Source: Nanobdellota archaeon (GTDB taxonomy: Archaea > Nanoarchaeota > Nanoarchaeia > Parvarchaeales > Parvarchaeaceae). Taken from it: a stretch of DNA of 27,081 bases. This document shows, piece after piece, positions 7,452 through 15,008 of the stretch (positions within the stretch are counted from its first letter, which is position 1; every line of letters begins with the position of its first letter). Under the pieces are notes generated by a model. It had not been told where the DNA came from. It did no database searches and worked only from the letters and a program-made list of their open reading frames with translations. A program made the position numbers and the translations under genes. The DNA is taken from assembly GCA_021834945.1 (NCBI GenBank), contig JAKBRA010000006.1, forward strand, positions 1 through 27,081. Reading direction: 5' to 3'.

Positions 7452-8471
7452 ATGGACATTGAAGAACGCCTGAATTTAATAAAAAGAAATACGCTTGAGA
7501 TAATAACGGTTGAAGAGCTGCGCAATCTGCTGGAAGATGGAAAACCACTTTCAGTTTATATAGGAAGGGCCCCAACCGGGTCAATACATCTCGGTCACCT
7601 CGTTGCATTAGGTAAACTTTTTGATTTTGAGAAAGCAGGCATACGCACAAAAATACTCATAGCAGATTTACATGCGGCATTGGATGATTTGAAATCAAAG
7701 TGGGATGAGTTGGATAAGAGAGTGGACTATACAAAGAAATGCATAGAACTGGCGTTTGACTGGGAAAGAACGCCTGAGTTCTTCCGCGGTTCTGACTTTG
7801 AATTAAGTCAGTCGTATGTTTCGGATCTGCTAAAGTTGTCTACATTAACGACGGTTGAAAAAGCCATGCATGCAGCTTCAGAGGTCACGAGGATGAAGAA
7901 TCCAAAGGTAAGCGAGCTTATCTATCCGATGATGCAGACTTTGGACGAAGAGTATCTTGATGTAGACATGCAACTGGGAGGCATGGACCAAAGGCACATA
8001 TTTGCATACGCTAGAGAGTATTTGGAAAAGATTGGCTATAGAAAAAGGGTGGAAGTGCTTACTCCGCTTATAGCATCAATACGCGGGCCCGGCACAAAAA
8101 TGTCCTCATCGGTTCCGGAAAGCAACATTAAGATATACGATTCGGAGGAGTCTATACGTAAAAAAATACTAAACGGTTATTGCCCAGAAGGAGTGGTAGA
8201 AGACAACTTTATAATTCAAATTGTGAACTTTTTCATCTTGCCAAATGACGGTAAATTTGATATTAAAAGAGAACCTAAATTCGGCGGAGACATAAGCATA
8301 GATTCTCAGGATCAGCTGATACAACTTTACAGCCAAAAGAAAATACATCCTCTCGATTTGAAGAACGCAGTCGCAGAAAATATAATTAAAAGATTCAAAA
8401 ATGCAAGGGAGTATTTTGAAAAGCAGACAGACATGCTTAAAAGCTTGGGTGAAAGCTTTATGCCTTATTAA
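7452..8471 (+). CDS. tyrS: Tyrosyl-tRNA synthetase (archaeal type)
   Basis: This 339-residue class I synthetase charges tRNA-Tyr in the cytoplasm. The HIGH-type motif H-L-G-H is at 46-49 within YIGRAPTGSIHLGH. The KMSKS loop is K-M-S-S-S at 216-220. Between them are the archaeal TyrRS blocks ADLHA, the ENPK-like KNPKVSELIYPMMQ and GGMDQR. The C-terminal FGGD and HPxDLKNAVAE blocks match Methanocaldococcus TyrRS rather than TrpRS. Length is normal for the archaeal form without an extra tRNA-binding domain. The thioesterase gene follows after 3 nt in the same transcript. Confidence 0.95.
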   Translation: MDIEERLNLIKRNTLEIITVEELRNLLEDGKPLSVYIGRAPTGSIHLGHLVALGKLFDFEKAGIRTKILIADLHAALDDLKSKWDELDKRVDYTKKCIELAFDWERTPEFFRGSDFELSQSYVSDLLKLSTLTTVEKAMHAASEVTRMKNPKVSELIYPMMQTLDEEYLDVDMQLGGMDQRHIFAYAREYLEKIGYRKRVEVLTPLIASIRGPGTKMSSSVPESNIKIYDSEESIRKKILNGYCPEGVVEDNFIIQIVNFFILPNDGKFDIKREPKFGGDISIDSQDQLIQLYSQKKIHPLDLKNAVAENIIKRFKNAREYFEKQTDMLKSLGESFMPY

Positions 8472-8474
8472 GAC

Positions 8475-8876
8475 ATGGAATATGATTACTCCTTTAGCGA
8501 GGTCGTAAGAATATACGATACGGATGCACAGGGCATTGTTCATTACGCAGGTTATTACAGGTTTTTTACGGATGCGATGCAGGAATTTGTAAAAGCAAAA
8601 GGTTATAGCTTTCCCACCGTAGATGAAAACAGGTGGATGGTTGTTCTGGAGTCGAATGCTAAGTACATTAAATCAGCAAGGATGGGAGATACTCTTAACA
8701 CGTTCTTAAAAGTAAGTTCTCTGTCTAAAAAGATACTGCGATTTGATTTTAATATAATGCGCGGGTCAGAGTCCATTTGTCAGGGGTACATACTCCATAT
8801 TTGTATAGACAAGAACAGCTGGAAATCAACTGAACTGCCGCAAGGGTTCATAGATGGTTTAATTAAAAAGGTTTAG
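8475..8876 (+). CDS. Hotdog-fold acyl-CoA thioesterase (4HBT family)
   Basis: This 133-residue protein has the 4-hydroxybenzoyl-CoA thioesterase signature near its N-terminus: Y-D-T-D-A-Q-G-I-V-H-Y (14-24), with Asp17 at the usual catalytic position. The expected central helix (YRFFTDAMQEF) follows. These enzymes hydrolyse acyl-CoA thioesters; the substrate cannot be read from the sequence. The gene lies 3 nt after tyrS and is probably co-translated with it, with no obvious functional link. Its last 18 bases overlap the convergent RNase HII gene. Confidence 0.88.
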   Translation: MEYDYSFSEVVRIYDTDAQGIVHYAGYYRFFTDAMQEFVKAKGYSFPTVDENRWMVVLESNAKYIKSARMGDTLNTFLKVSSLSKKILRFDFNIMRGSESICQGYILHICIDKNSWKSTELPQGFIDGLIKKV

Positions 8877-9515
8877 TGTTTTGTAGTTTGTATACTTTAC
8901 CGTACTCCATGTTTTTCTTATAAAATTTTTGTACGGTTCCTGAAATATCTTTCCGTTCTCCGTTATTATCTTTATAAACTGTACAGTTTTTGGATCCGAA
9001 GGATACCCGCTTCCAAAATCGTATCCAAGCTCTTTCTTTATTTTTTCTACTTCCCTTTCACGTGCAGCCTTTGCTATCACCGACGCAGCCGATACTTCGA
9101 TATAGTTTTTATCGGCATAGTTCTCCGCTATTACTTTCTTGTCTTTTATCTTTTTAAGCAGATATCTCCGTATTTTCTCAGTATTACTGCTTGGAGAATC
9201 CACAATCACGGTTTCGCCTTTAAGCCCGTTTGCAATCTCAGCCATGTTATCGAGTTCTAAGTAGTTCAAGTTCTTCCCATTGTCAAATCTTTTATCTATC
9301 TCTTCTGCAGATAATTTTATTAGCATAAAATTATCTGAGGCCTTAGTTATTTCCCTCTCCAAAAGATATATTTTCTTAATGCTTAGCATTTTTGAATCTT
9401 TTACGCCCATCAATTTAAAATTTTGAGCAGTCTTTTCATCAATCCCTATGCCGGCTATAGTCATTGGGCCTATCAATGGGCCTCTCCCAGCTTCATCTAT
9501 CCCTATAGTTATCAT
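8859..9515 (-). CDS. rnhB: Ribonuclease HII
   Basis: This 218-residue enzyme cleaves RNA in RNA:DNA hybrids and at misincorporated ribonucleotides. The type 2 RNase H hallmarks are present: G-I-D-E-A-G-R-G (5-12; catalytic Asp7 and Glu8), the V-K-D-S-K block (38-42), Asp106 in V-I-V-D-S, and Asp135 in the A-D-K-N-Y block followed by V-S-A-A-S-V-I-A-K (141-149). The GSGYPSDP segment positions the conserved tyrosine. Its ATG directly abuts the TAA of the Dph2-like fragment, in the same reading frame. Confidence 0.96.
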   Translation of the reverse strand: MITIGIDEAGRGPLIGPMTIAGIGIDEKTAQNFKLMGVKDSKMLSIKKIYLLEREITKASDNFMLIKLSAEEIDKRFDNGKNLNYLELDNMAEIANGLKGETVIVDSPSSNTEKIRRYLLKKIKDKKVIAENYADKNYIEVSAASVIAKAAREREVEKIKKELGYDFGSGYPSDPKTVQFIKIITENGKIFQEPYKNFIRKTWSTVKYTNYKTLNLFN

Positions 9516-9836
9516 TTAACCACGGCTTTTGCCCAGTTCATCTGCTCTAAACCTTGCGTGTCCGAACTGTATAACCGCTTTTATCCCGAACTTTCCCAAA
9601 CCAATTGGTATGTCACATGCTCCGTACGTGCTGCCGCCCCAGATATAAACTTCCGCACCGGAGTTCTTGCTTATTATGTCTGCAATATCCAATGCATGCA
9701 GCTTAAAACCATCAGGTATCTGTATTGCTACTTTATCGTATTTTTTCTCGCGTATGTTGTCAATTATGCTGTCAAAGTCAATGTCGTATTTTTCCGTTAA
9801 ATATTTCAATCCTTCGTTCTTTACCTCATATTTCAT
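9516..9836 (-). CDS. Dph2-like protein, first domain only (truncated or remnant)
   Basis: This 106-residue protein resembles the first of the three domains of archaeal Dph2, the radical SAM-type enzyme that starts diphthamide formation on EF-2. It has the D-K-V-A-I-Q-I-P-D-G block (34-43), W-G-G-S-T-Y-G-A-C-D (66-75) with Cys74 at the first cluster-ligand position, and F-G-H-A (91-94). Full-length Dph2 has about 320-340 residues and three cluster cysteines, one per domain. Domains 2 and 3 are missing, and the stop codon is followed at once by the rnhB start. Alone it cannot bind the cluster in the known way. It may be a decaying gene, half of a split enzyme, or a domain with another role. Confidence 0.72.
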   Translation of the reverse strand: MKYEVKNEGLKYLTEKYDIDFDSIIDNIREKKYDKVAIQIPDGFKLHALDIADIISKNSGAEVYIWGGSTYGACDIPIGLGKFGIKAVIQFGHARFRADELGKSRG

Positions 9837-9858
9837 TTAATTCATATCATTTTGGTGC

Positions 9859-9870
9859 TTAAATTATTTA
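9859..9870. promoter_or_regulatory. Shared near-palindromic TATA element (dph2-rnhB / nth)
   Basis: TTAAATTATTTA is nearly its own reverse complement. It sits midway between the leftward ATG at 9836 and the rightward ATG at 9894, about 29 bp from each, so one TBP site may serve both directions. The 57-bp gap has no other good box. Confidence 0.45.
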
Positions 9871-9893
9871 TTCCCAAACGGTTAATTGAGTTT

Positions 9894-10538
9894 ATGGATA
9901 AGGCCAAGTTTGTAAAAGCCGTAATAGTCATAAGCAAGAGCTACTACAGAAAAGAACGGAAAGCAGATCCTTTTGAGGTGCTTATACACGGAATACTTTC
10001 CACGAGGACAAAAGATACTACTACTTTCCCAGCTCAGAAAAGGCTGCTGGCCATTGCTGATACCCCGGAAAAAATAATGGGATTAGATTCTCGTCAGATA
10101 GAAAAACTAATCTATCCTGTAGGGTTCTTCCACGTGAAGGCCAAACTTTTGAAAAGAGCTTGCAGGATTCTCGTGTCAGACTTTAATTCTAAAGTACCAT
10201 CCAACAAAGCCGATTTGATGAGGATACCGGGGGTTGGCGATAAAGTCGCAAGCCTTGTATTAGAATGGGGGTTTAACCTGCCGTATATTGCAGTCGACAC
10301 ACACGTTAACAGGGTATCGCAGCGGTTAGGCATAGTCCCTCATGGAACAAAGCCTGCAAGGACAGAGGCCATATTAGAAAGCATTCTAAGTCCTGCTCTA
10401 AGAATAAAAACAAACTATGCTTTTGTAAGGTTTGGAAGGGAGGTTTGCCGGCCGGTTAATCCGTTGTGCGGCGTTTGTCCTGTATATGAATATTGCGGCT
10501 TCGATCTAAAGGCAAAATATGCAGAAATGACCAATTAA
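9894..10538 (+). CDS. nth: Endonuclease III-type DNA glycosylase/AP lyase
   Basis: This 214-residue repair enzyme removes oxidised pyrimidines and nicks the abasic site. The helix-hairpin-helix P-G-V-G-D-K carries catalytic Lys117, and V-D-T-H-V carries Asp135. The [4Fe-4S] loop C-x6-C-x2-C-x5-C is complete (Cys185, 192, 195 and 201). I chose the ATG at 9894 over the upstream TTG at 9852, because the TATA element at 9859-9870 would otherwise fall inside the gene and the family starts there. It is divergent from the rnhB operon; several other repair genes lie nearby. Confidence 0.94.
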   Translation: MDKAKFVKAVIVISKSYYRKERKADPFEVLIHGILSTRTKDTTTFPAQKRLLAIADTPEKIMGLDSRQIEKLIYPVGFFHVKAKLLKRACRILVSDFNSKVPSNKADLMRIPGVGDKVASLVLEWGFNLPYIAVDTHVNRVSQRLGIVPHGTKPARTEAILESILSPALRIKTNYAFVRFGREVCRPVNPLCGVCPVYEYCGFDLKAKYAEMTN

Positions 10539-10559
10539 CGCTAAAAACAAGGCATAAGA

Positions 10560-10597
10560 ATAAAGATATTAATGATACTGCATAAAGATATTAATGA
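10560..10597 (+). repeat. Tandem 16-bp repeat at the start of the membrane-protein gene
   Basis: ATAAAGATATTAATGA occurs exactly twice, at 10560-10575 and 10582-10597, with a 22-bp period. The second copy contains the start codon (10594). The first lies at about -34 to -19, where its AT-rich core can act as the TATA box. The ATG in the first copy (10572) is out of frame. Confidence 0.7.
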
Positions 10598-11358
10598 AAG
10601 AACAGGGTCATCTTAAGTCTTCCTTGTCAAGTTTGATTTATGGTTTTAAATCCTTGTTAGAACCTAGCTCATTTTTTGCTTTCCTATCAATTGGTCTGAT
10701 ACTGTTTCTATTAGGTTTCATTGTGATTTTCAAAACCCTTGGGTTAGGCGCATTTTTAAATGGAGGCTTTATTTTTACCCCCTCAACCGCTACCATAGTT
10801 ACCGGTGAGTCAGTCTTTGTAATCTCATTCCTTCTCGTAGTTTTTTCTCTGTGTACTTTATTTTATTATAAATTATACTATCTGGTCTCAAGGAATATGA
10901 AGCTGGGCTCGTTAATCAAACGGTCATTGGCCGCTTTTCCAAAGTTCTTAATAGCGACTTTTATACAGTCTGCAGTGTCCATCATCGGTTTAATAGCGCT
11001 TGTAATACCGGGGATTTATTACGGCAGTTCATTGATGTTTTTTAACTTTTTCTCAATATACGGCAATTCAACATTGCATTCTGCATTTTCGAACAGTAGG
11101 AATATGGCAAAAGATCTGCGGATAGAATCTTTGTTTGCATTTGTCGTTTATATCGCAGTACTGTTCGCGTTCGTTTATTTAGTTAACGGCCTTCATTTGA
11201 CAGAGACGTACTCTGCACTGGCATATGCATTTTTACTTTCATACTGGGCCGTAAGCTGCAGCAATACCTCTTTTAATCTTGCTGATAAGAATACGACCAA
11301 ATTAACCGGCGGATCATCGCTCTATAAAAACGTTAGAGCCGGATTAGAAGGGGTTTAG
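10594..11358 (+). CDS. Polytopic membrane protein, unknown (DUF975/YciC-like)
   Basis: This 254-residue integral membrane protein has hydrophobic segments at roughly 27-47, 72-95, 117-140, 142-160, 183-202 and 208-225. The amphipathic N-terminal helix, the KRSLAAFPKFL segment and the P-G-I-Y-Y-G-S-S-L-M-F-F stretch resemble membrane proteins of the DUF975/YciC type, which have no established function. The tail is polar and probably cytoplasmic. The gene stands alone between nth and the RNA polymerase operon. The fold-level similarity is an impression from sequence pattern only. Confidence 0.65.
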   Translation: MKEQGHLKSSLSSLIYGFKSLLEPSSFFAFLSIGLILFLLGFIVIFKTLGLGAFLNGGFIFTPSTATIVTGESVFVISFLLVVFSLCTLFYYKLYYLVSRNMKLGSLIKRSLAAFPKFLIATFIQSAVSIIGLIALVIPGIYYGSSLMFFNFFSIYGNSTLHSAFSNSRNMAKDLRIESLFAFVVYIAVLFAFVYLVNGLHLTETYSALAYAFLLSYWAVSCSNTSFNLADKNTTKLTGGSSLYKNVRAGLEGV

Positions 11359-11433
11359 CATGTTCATGCTGCCTATTTAATGTTTTTAGAGTAGTGAATA
11401 TGACTTAATAGCATATAATTTAATAACAGAAAA

Positions 11434-11453
11434 GCTTAAATAGTATAACTATT
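11434..11453 (+). promoter_or_regulatory. Promoter of the RNA polymerase/ribosomal operon
   Basis: GCTTAAATA (11434-11442) lies about 22-26 bp before the rpoH start. It overlaps a perfect inverted repeat, AATAGT-ATA-ACTATT (11439-11453), between the box and the expected start site. The 101-bp gap before rpoH otherwise shows only AT-rich DNA. Confidence 0.45.
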
Positions 11454-11459
11454 ATAGAA

Positions 11460-11729
11460 TTGAATTATAAATTATACTTTAAGAGGTTTCGCCACTTGGA
11501 TATCGATGTATTTAGCAGCCGTTTGTCACCGCAATATAGGATTATGCCCAAAGAGGAGATTGACCAATTATTAGGCAAATACGGTATTGTCATAAAAGAC
11601 CTTCCTAAAATTAAGATAATTGATCCAGCAGTGAAAATCCTGGATGCTAAGGAAGGAGATGTATTAGAAATCAAACGTAAAAGTAAGACTGCCGGTCAGT
11701 ATAACTATTACAGGCTTGTGGTGAAATAA
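11460..11729 (+). CDS. rpoH: RNA polymerase subunit H (Rpo5)
   Basis: This subunit corresponds to the C-terminal assembly domain of eukaryotic Rpb5 and sits at the polymerase jaw. The conserved core is clear: the R-I-M-P-K-E-E region, then L-P-K-I-x-x-x-D-P, G-D-V-L-E-I-K-R-K-S and the C-terminal T-A-G-x-Y-N-Y-Y-R-L-V. The first in-frame ATG would cut into the core, so the TTG at 11460 is the best start. It fits the TATA spacing and gives 89 residues, slightly longer than usual. It is the first gene of the polymerase operon; rpoB'' follows after 1 nt. Confidence 0.92.
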   Translation: MNYKLYFKRFRHLDIDVFSSRLSPQYRIMPKEEIDQLLGKYGIVIKDLPKIKIIDPAVKILDAKEGDVLEIKRKSKTAGQYNYYRLVVK

Positions 11730-11730
11730 A

Positions 11731-13209
11731 ATGGAAAACAACATACACGATGTATTGTTAAATTCTGCGCTTAATTCGACAGCTTTGGCAGCTCACCACA
11801 TTTCTTCTTTTGAATACTTTATAGACAAGGGCCTTAAAAAGATCATAGACACCGAAGGGCTGATAGAACCGGTAATTAAGCCGGTGGGCGTCGAAGACTT
11901 TAAGATAAAGATAAATAAAATAACAATTGGAAAACCCGATATAATAGAAGCAGACAGCATAGTACGGCCGATTAACCCGATGGAAGCAAGGATAAGAGAT
12001 CTTACTTATGATGCACCCCTGATTATATCAGTTTCGTATCTGGCAGACGGTAAAAACATTGTAGATGAAGAAGTTTTTATTGGACGCATGCCGATTGTCG
12101 TTAAGTCGAAATACTGTAATCTATACGGGCTTTCGCCAAGTGAATTAACAGAGGCAAAAGAAGATCCAACCGACCCTGGAGGTTATTTCATAATAAACGG
12201 CACCGAAAGAATAATAATAACCACAGAGGATCTCGCGCCGAACAATATACTAATATCAAAAGACAATCAAGAAGGTTTCAAATTCAGTGCAAAGATATTT
12301 GCCGATGCAGATTCAATAAAAGTGCCGCACACGCTCCAGATGTCAAGTAGCAACTTGCTTTACGTTACCTTTGGTAAGCTAAAAAAAGTACCAATTGTTA
12401 CTTTGATAAAAGCGCTCGGAGTAACGAACGAAAACGAGATAATCAAAAAGATAGGAAAGGACAACGATGACATAATAAACACCGTTGACATGAATCTTAT
12501 AGCTTTCAATATAGGTAGCGAAAACGAGGCGCTGGATACTATCGGCAAGATGCTTCATTCTATTCATACAAAAGAGACTGCAGAATTGAACATAGACTCG
12601 CTGTTATTCCCGTTCTTGGGCAGGGATAAAGAATCCAGAAAGATAAAGGCAGAGTATCTTATGTACGTTTCCAATTTGTTGGTAAAAAGTGCATTAGAAG
12701 GAAAAGAAGTAGACAAGGATCACTATTCAAATAAAAGATTGCACGCCGAGAGTTACAATTTAGACATGCTGTTCAGATTCATATTCAAGCAGATACTAAA
12801 TGATGCTAAATACAATTTTGAGAGGGGCATAAGAAAGGACAGAATTCCGAATCCTAAATATATCTTCACTTCGGATCAATTAACAGCTAGGTTAAGATCA
12901 TCGCTTGCGACCGGTCAATGGGTAGGCGGAAGGGTCGGTATAACGCAGCATTTAGACAGAAGAAGTTTTCCAGCAACAGTATCCCATTTAAGAAAAGTCG
13001 AATCGCTGCTCACTTCCAATAGGGAAAATTACAGGGCTAGAGATCTTCATGGAACGCAGTTCGGAAGGTTTTGTGCAGTAGAAACGCCAGAGGGCCCAAA
13101 GATAGGTTTGACTAAGAATCTTGCAACGTTGTCAATGATGTCTAAAGACGGTGTAGATACGGAAACGGTTAAGAATCTTCTTAAAAATTACGGGGTGAAA
13201 AAGATATGA
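11731..13209 (+). CDS. rpoB2: RNA polymerase subunit B'' (N-terminal half of B)
   Basis: This 492-residue protein is the amino-terminal half of the second-largest polymerase subunit (protrusion, lobe and fork). Blocks GGYFIINGTERIIIT, R-L-R-S-S-L-A-T-G-Q-W-V-G-G-R-V-G and the fork E-T-P-E-G-P-K-I-G-L are present. The usual H-x-x-x-W-G-R-x-C-P just before the fork reads G-T-Q-F-G-R-F-C-A-V. The stop overlaps the B' start as ATGA, so the halves are co-translated. A split B is typical of many euryarchaea and DPANN and atypical of TACK archaea. Confidence 0.97.
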   Translation: MENNIHDVLLNSALNSTALAAHHISSFEYFIDKGLKKIIDTEGLIEPVIKPVGVEDFKIKINKITIGKPDIIEADSIVRPINPMEARIRDLTYDAPLIISVSYLADGKNIVDEEVFIGRMPIVVKSKYCNLYGLSPSELTEAKEDPTDPGGYFIINGTERIIITTEDLAPNNILISKDNQEGFKFSAKIFADADSIKVPHTLQMSSSNLLYVTFGKLKKVPIVTLIKALGVTNENEIIKKIGKDNDDIINTVDMNLIAFNIGSENEALDTIGKMLHSIHTKETAELNIDSLLFPFLGRDKESRKIKAEYLMYVSNLLVKSALEGKEVDKDHYSNKRLHAESYNLDMLFRFIFKQILNDAKYNFERGIRKDRIPNPKYIFTSDQLTARLRSSLATGQWVGGRVGITQHLDRRSFPATVSHLRKVESLLTSNRENYRARDLHGTQFGRFCAVETPEGPKIGLTKNLATLSMMSKDGVDTETVKNLLKNYGVKKI

Positions 13210-15008
13210 GTTTCGTATTTGTAAACGGCGTGCTTTCAGGGGCAACTGACGATCCAAACAGGCTTGTAAAGGACCTTATAGAAGACAGAAGAGAAAGTAA
13301 GATACCAAAAGAAGTAAACGTAAGATACAGAAAAGACACAGACAGCGTAATGATAAACTCCGATAGTGGCAGGCTGCTCAGGGCGCTCATAGTCGTTAAA
13401 AATGGGAAGCCGATGGTAACGAAAGAAGACATACAACTGCTTTCGGAAGGCCACATAACTTGGCAGGATCTTATAGACAAAGGCAAAATAGAATACCTTG
13501 ATGCAGACGAGGAAGAGCTTGCCTATACTGCATTAAATGAAAAGGACCTGACACAAGAGCATACACATCTTGAAATAACTCCTTTATCGGTTTTCGGTAC
13601 ACAAGCGTCATTGCTTCCGTTTATAAATCACAGCAACGCACACAGAAACGTTACGGCTGTAAAGAGCGTACAGCAGGGGGTAGGCATATACACTACAAAT
13701 TATCTAATAAGGCACGATAACGAGTCCATGATCGCAGTGGATCAACAGATACCTATAGTGAAAACTAAGATGTACGAAAACGAGAATTTTAAATCGCACC
13801 TTTCCGGACAGAACATCGTAGTAGCAGTGCTTTCGTATCTTGGTTACAACATGGATGACGCCATAATAATAAATAGGTCGTCCGTCGAAAGAGGGCTCTT
13901 CAGGGCAATGTTCTTCAGGCCATATAAGGTCGAAGAAATAAAATATGTCGGTGGTCAGAGTGATCTTATAACTGTTCCTGACAAGGACGTGGCGGGTTAC
14001 AGGTCAGAGGACTCATACAAGTATCTAGATGAAGACGGCATAGCAACCATAAATTCACAAGTCAATGGCGGAGACGTTCTTATAGGAAGAATTTCTCCCC
14101 CAAGGTTCGTTTCATCGATAGATAAGTTCAGGCTGGGAGTACAAAAACAGGTTGAGTCTTCAATTGAATGCAGAACTGGAGAAAGCGGCGTAGTAGAAAA
14201 CGTGTTTGTAACCTCAACAGCTGAAGGAAACAAGTACGTCTCTCTTAAAGTAAGGCAGGACAGACCTGTTGAGATAGGGGACAAGTTTGGGCCAAGGAGC
14301 GGACAGAAAGGAGTTGTAGGTATGCTGCTAAATCAGGAAGACATGCCGTTTACTTATTCGGGAATAATCCCAGATTTAATATTCTCTCCTTATTCCATAC
14401 CTTCAAGGATGTCAATGTCTTATCTGCTTGAATTAATAGGCGGAAAGGTAGGGGCGCTTGGCGGTAGACATATAGACGGCACGTCATTCACCGGCGAAAC
14501 AGAGGAAAGCCTTAGGAAAGAGCTAATGGAGTACGGGTTTAGGGAGAATGGCGTTGAAACAATGTACAATGGTATAACTGGAGAAGAGATGAAAGTAAGG
14601 ATATTCGTAGGGGATATGACTTACATAAGATTAAAGCATTTCGTTGAATACAAGATACAATGGAGGGCCCGCGGGCCGATTCAGTTACTGAATCGTCAGC
14701 CTACGGAAGGAAAATCAAAACGTGGCGGGCTTCGTCTTGGGGAAATGGAGAAAGATTGTTTCGTAGCGTATGGGACGGCTCTAGCTCTTAAGGAAAGATT
14801 CGACTCGGATAAGGTTACAATACCGGTATGCTCTAAATGCGGGATGACTGCAGTTTATAATGTAAAAAAGAGGACAGGCTACTGTCCTATAGACGGAGAG
14901 GATGCGCAGATAAAACTTATAGAAGTTTCCGCTTCATTTAAGATATTGCTCGATGAGCTAAAAGCGGTTGGAATATATCCGAAAATGGTTTTGGGGAGTA
15001 AAGTATGA
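13206..15008 (+). CDS. rpoB1: RNA polymerase subunit B' (C-terminal half of B)
   Basis: This 600-residue protein forms the hybrid-binding, wall, anchor and clamp parts of the second-largest subunit. Blocks N-M-D-D-A-I-I-I-N, G-D-K-F (358-361), G-Q-K-G-V-V-G (366-372) and the C-terminal R-x-R-G-P-I-Q-x-L-x-R-Q-P-x-x-G are present. Two oddities were confirmed in the DNA. The near-universal R-H-G-Q-K-G reads R-S-G-Q-K-G (Ser365), and the C-terminal zinc ribbon has Cys542, Cys545 and Cys560 but Asp563 in place of the fourth cysteine. ATGA overlaps link it to B'' and A'. Confidence 0.97.
   Translation: MSFVFVNGVLSGATDDPNRLVKDLIEDRRESKIPKEVNVRYRKDTDSVMINSDSGRLLRALIVVKNGKPMVTKEDIQLLSEGHITWQDLIDKGKIEYLDADEEELAYTALNEKDLTQEHTHLEITPLSVFGTQASLLPFINHSNAHRNVTAVKSVQQGVGIYTTNYLIRHDNESMIAVDQQIPIVKTKMYENENFKSHLSGQNIVVAVLSYLGYNMDDAIIINRSSVERGLFRAMFFRPYKVEEIKYVGGQSDLITVPDKDVAGYRSEDSYKYLDEDGIATINSQVNGGDVLIGRISPPRFVSSIDKFRLGVQKQVESSIECRTGESGVVENVFVTSTAEGNKYVSLKVRQDRPVEIGDKFGPRSGQKGVVGMLLNQEDMPFTYSGIIPDLIFSPYSIPSRMSMSYLLELIGGKVGALGGRHIDGTSFTGETEESLRKELMEYGFRENGVETMYNGITGEEMKVRIFVGDMTYIRLKHFVEYKIQWRARGPIQLLNRQPTEGKSKRGGLRLGEMEKDCFVAYGTALALKERFDSDKVTIPVCSKCGMTAVYNVKKRTGYCPIDGEDAQIKLIEVSASFKILLDELKAVGIYPKMVLGSKV

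Noticed and set aside
7452..8471. Calling this synthetase a TrpRS
   Set aside because: The A-D-L-H-A, G-G-M-D-Q-R and H-P-x-D-L-K-N-A-V-A-E blocks match archaeal TyrRS, not TrpRS.
9516..9836. Frameshift hiding a longer Dph2 gene
   Set aside because: The bases after its stop are fully used by a complete RNase HII gene, so no downstream Dph2 sequence is available in any frame.
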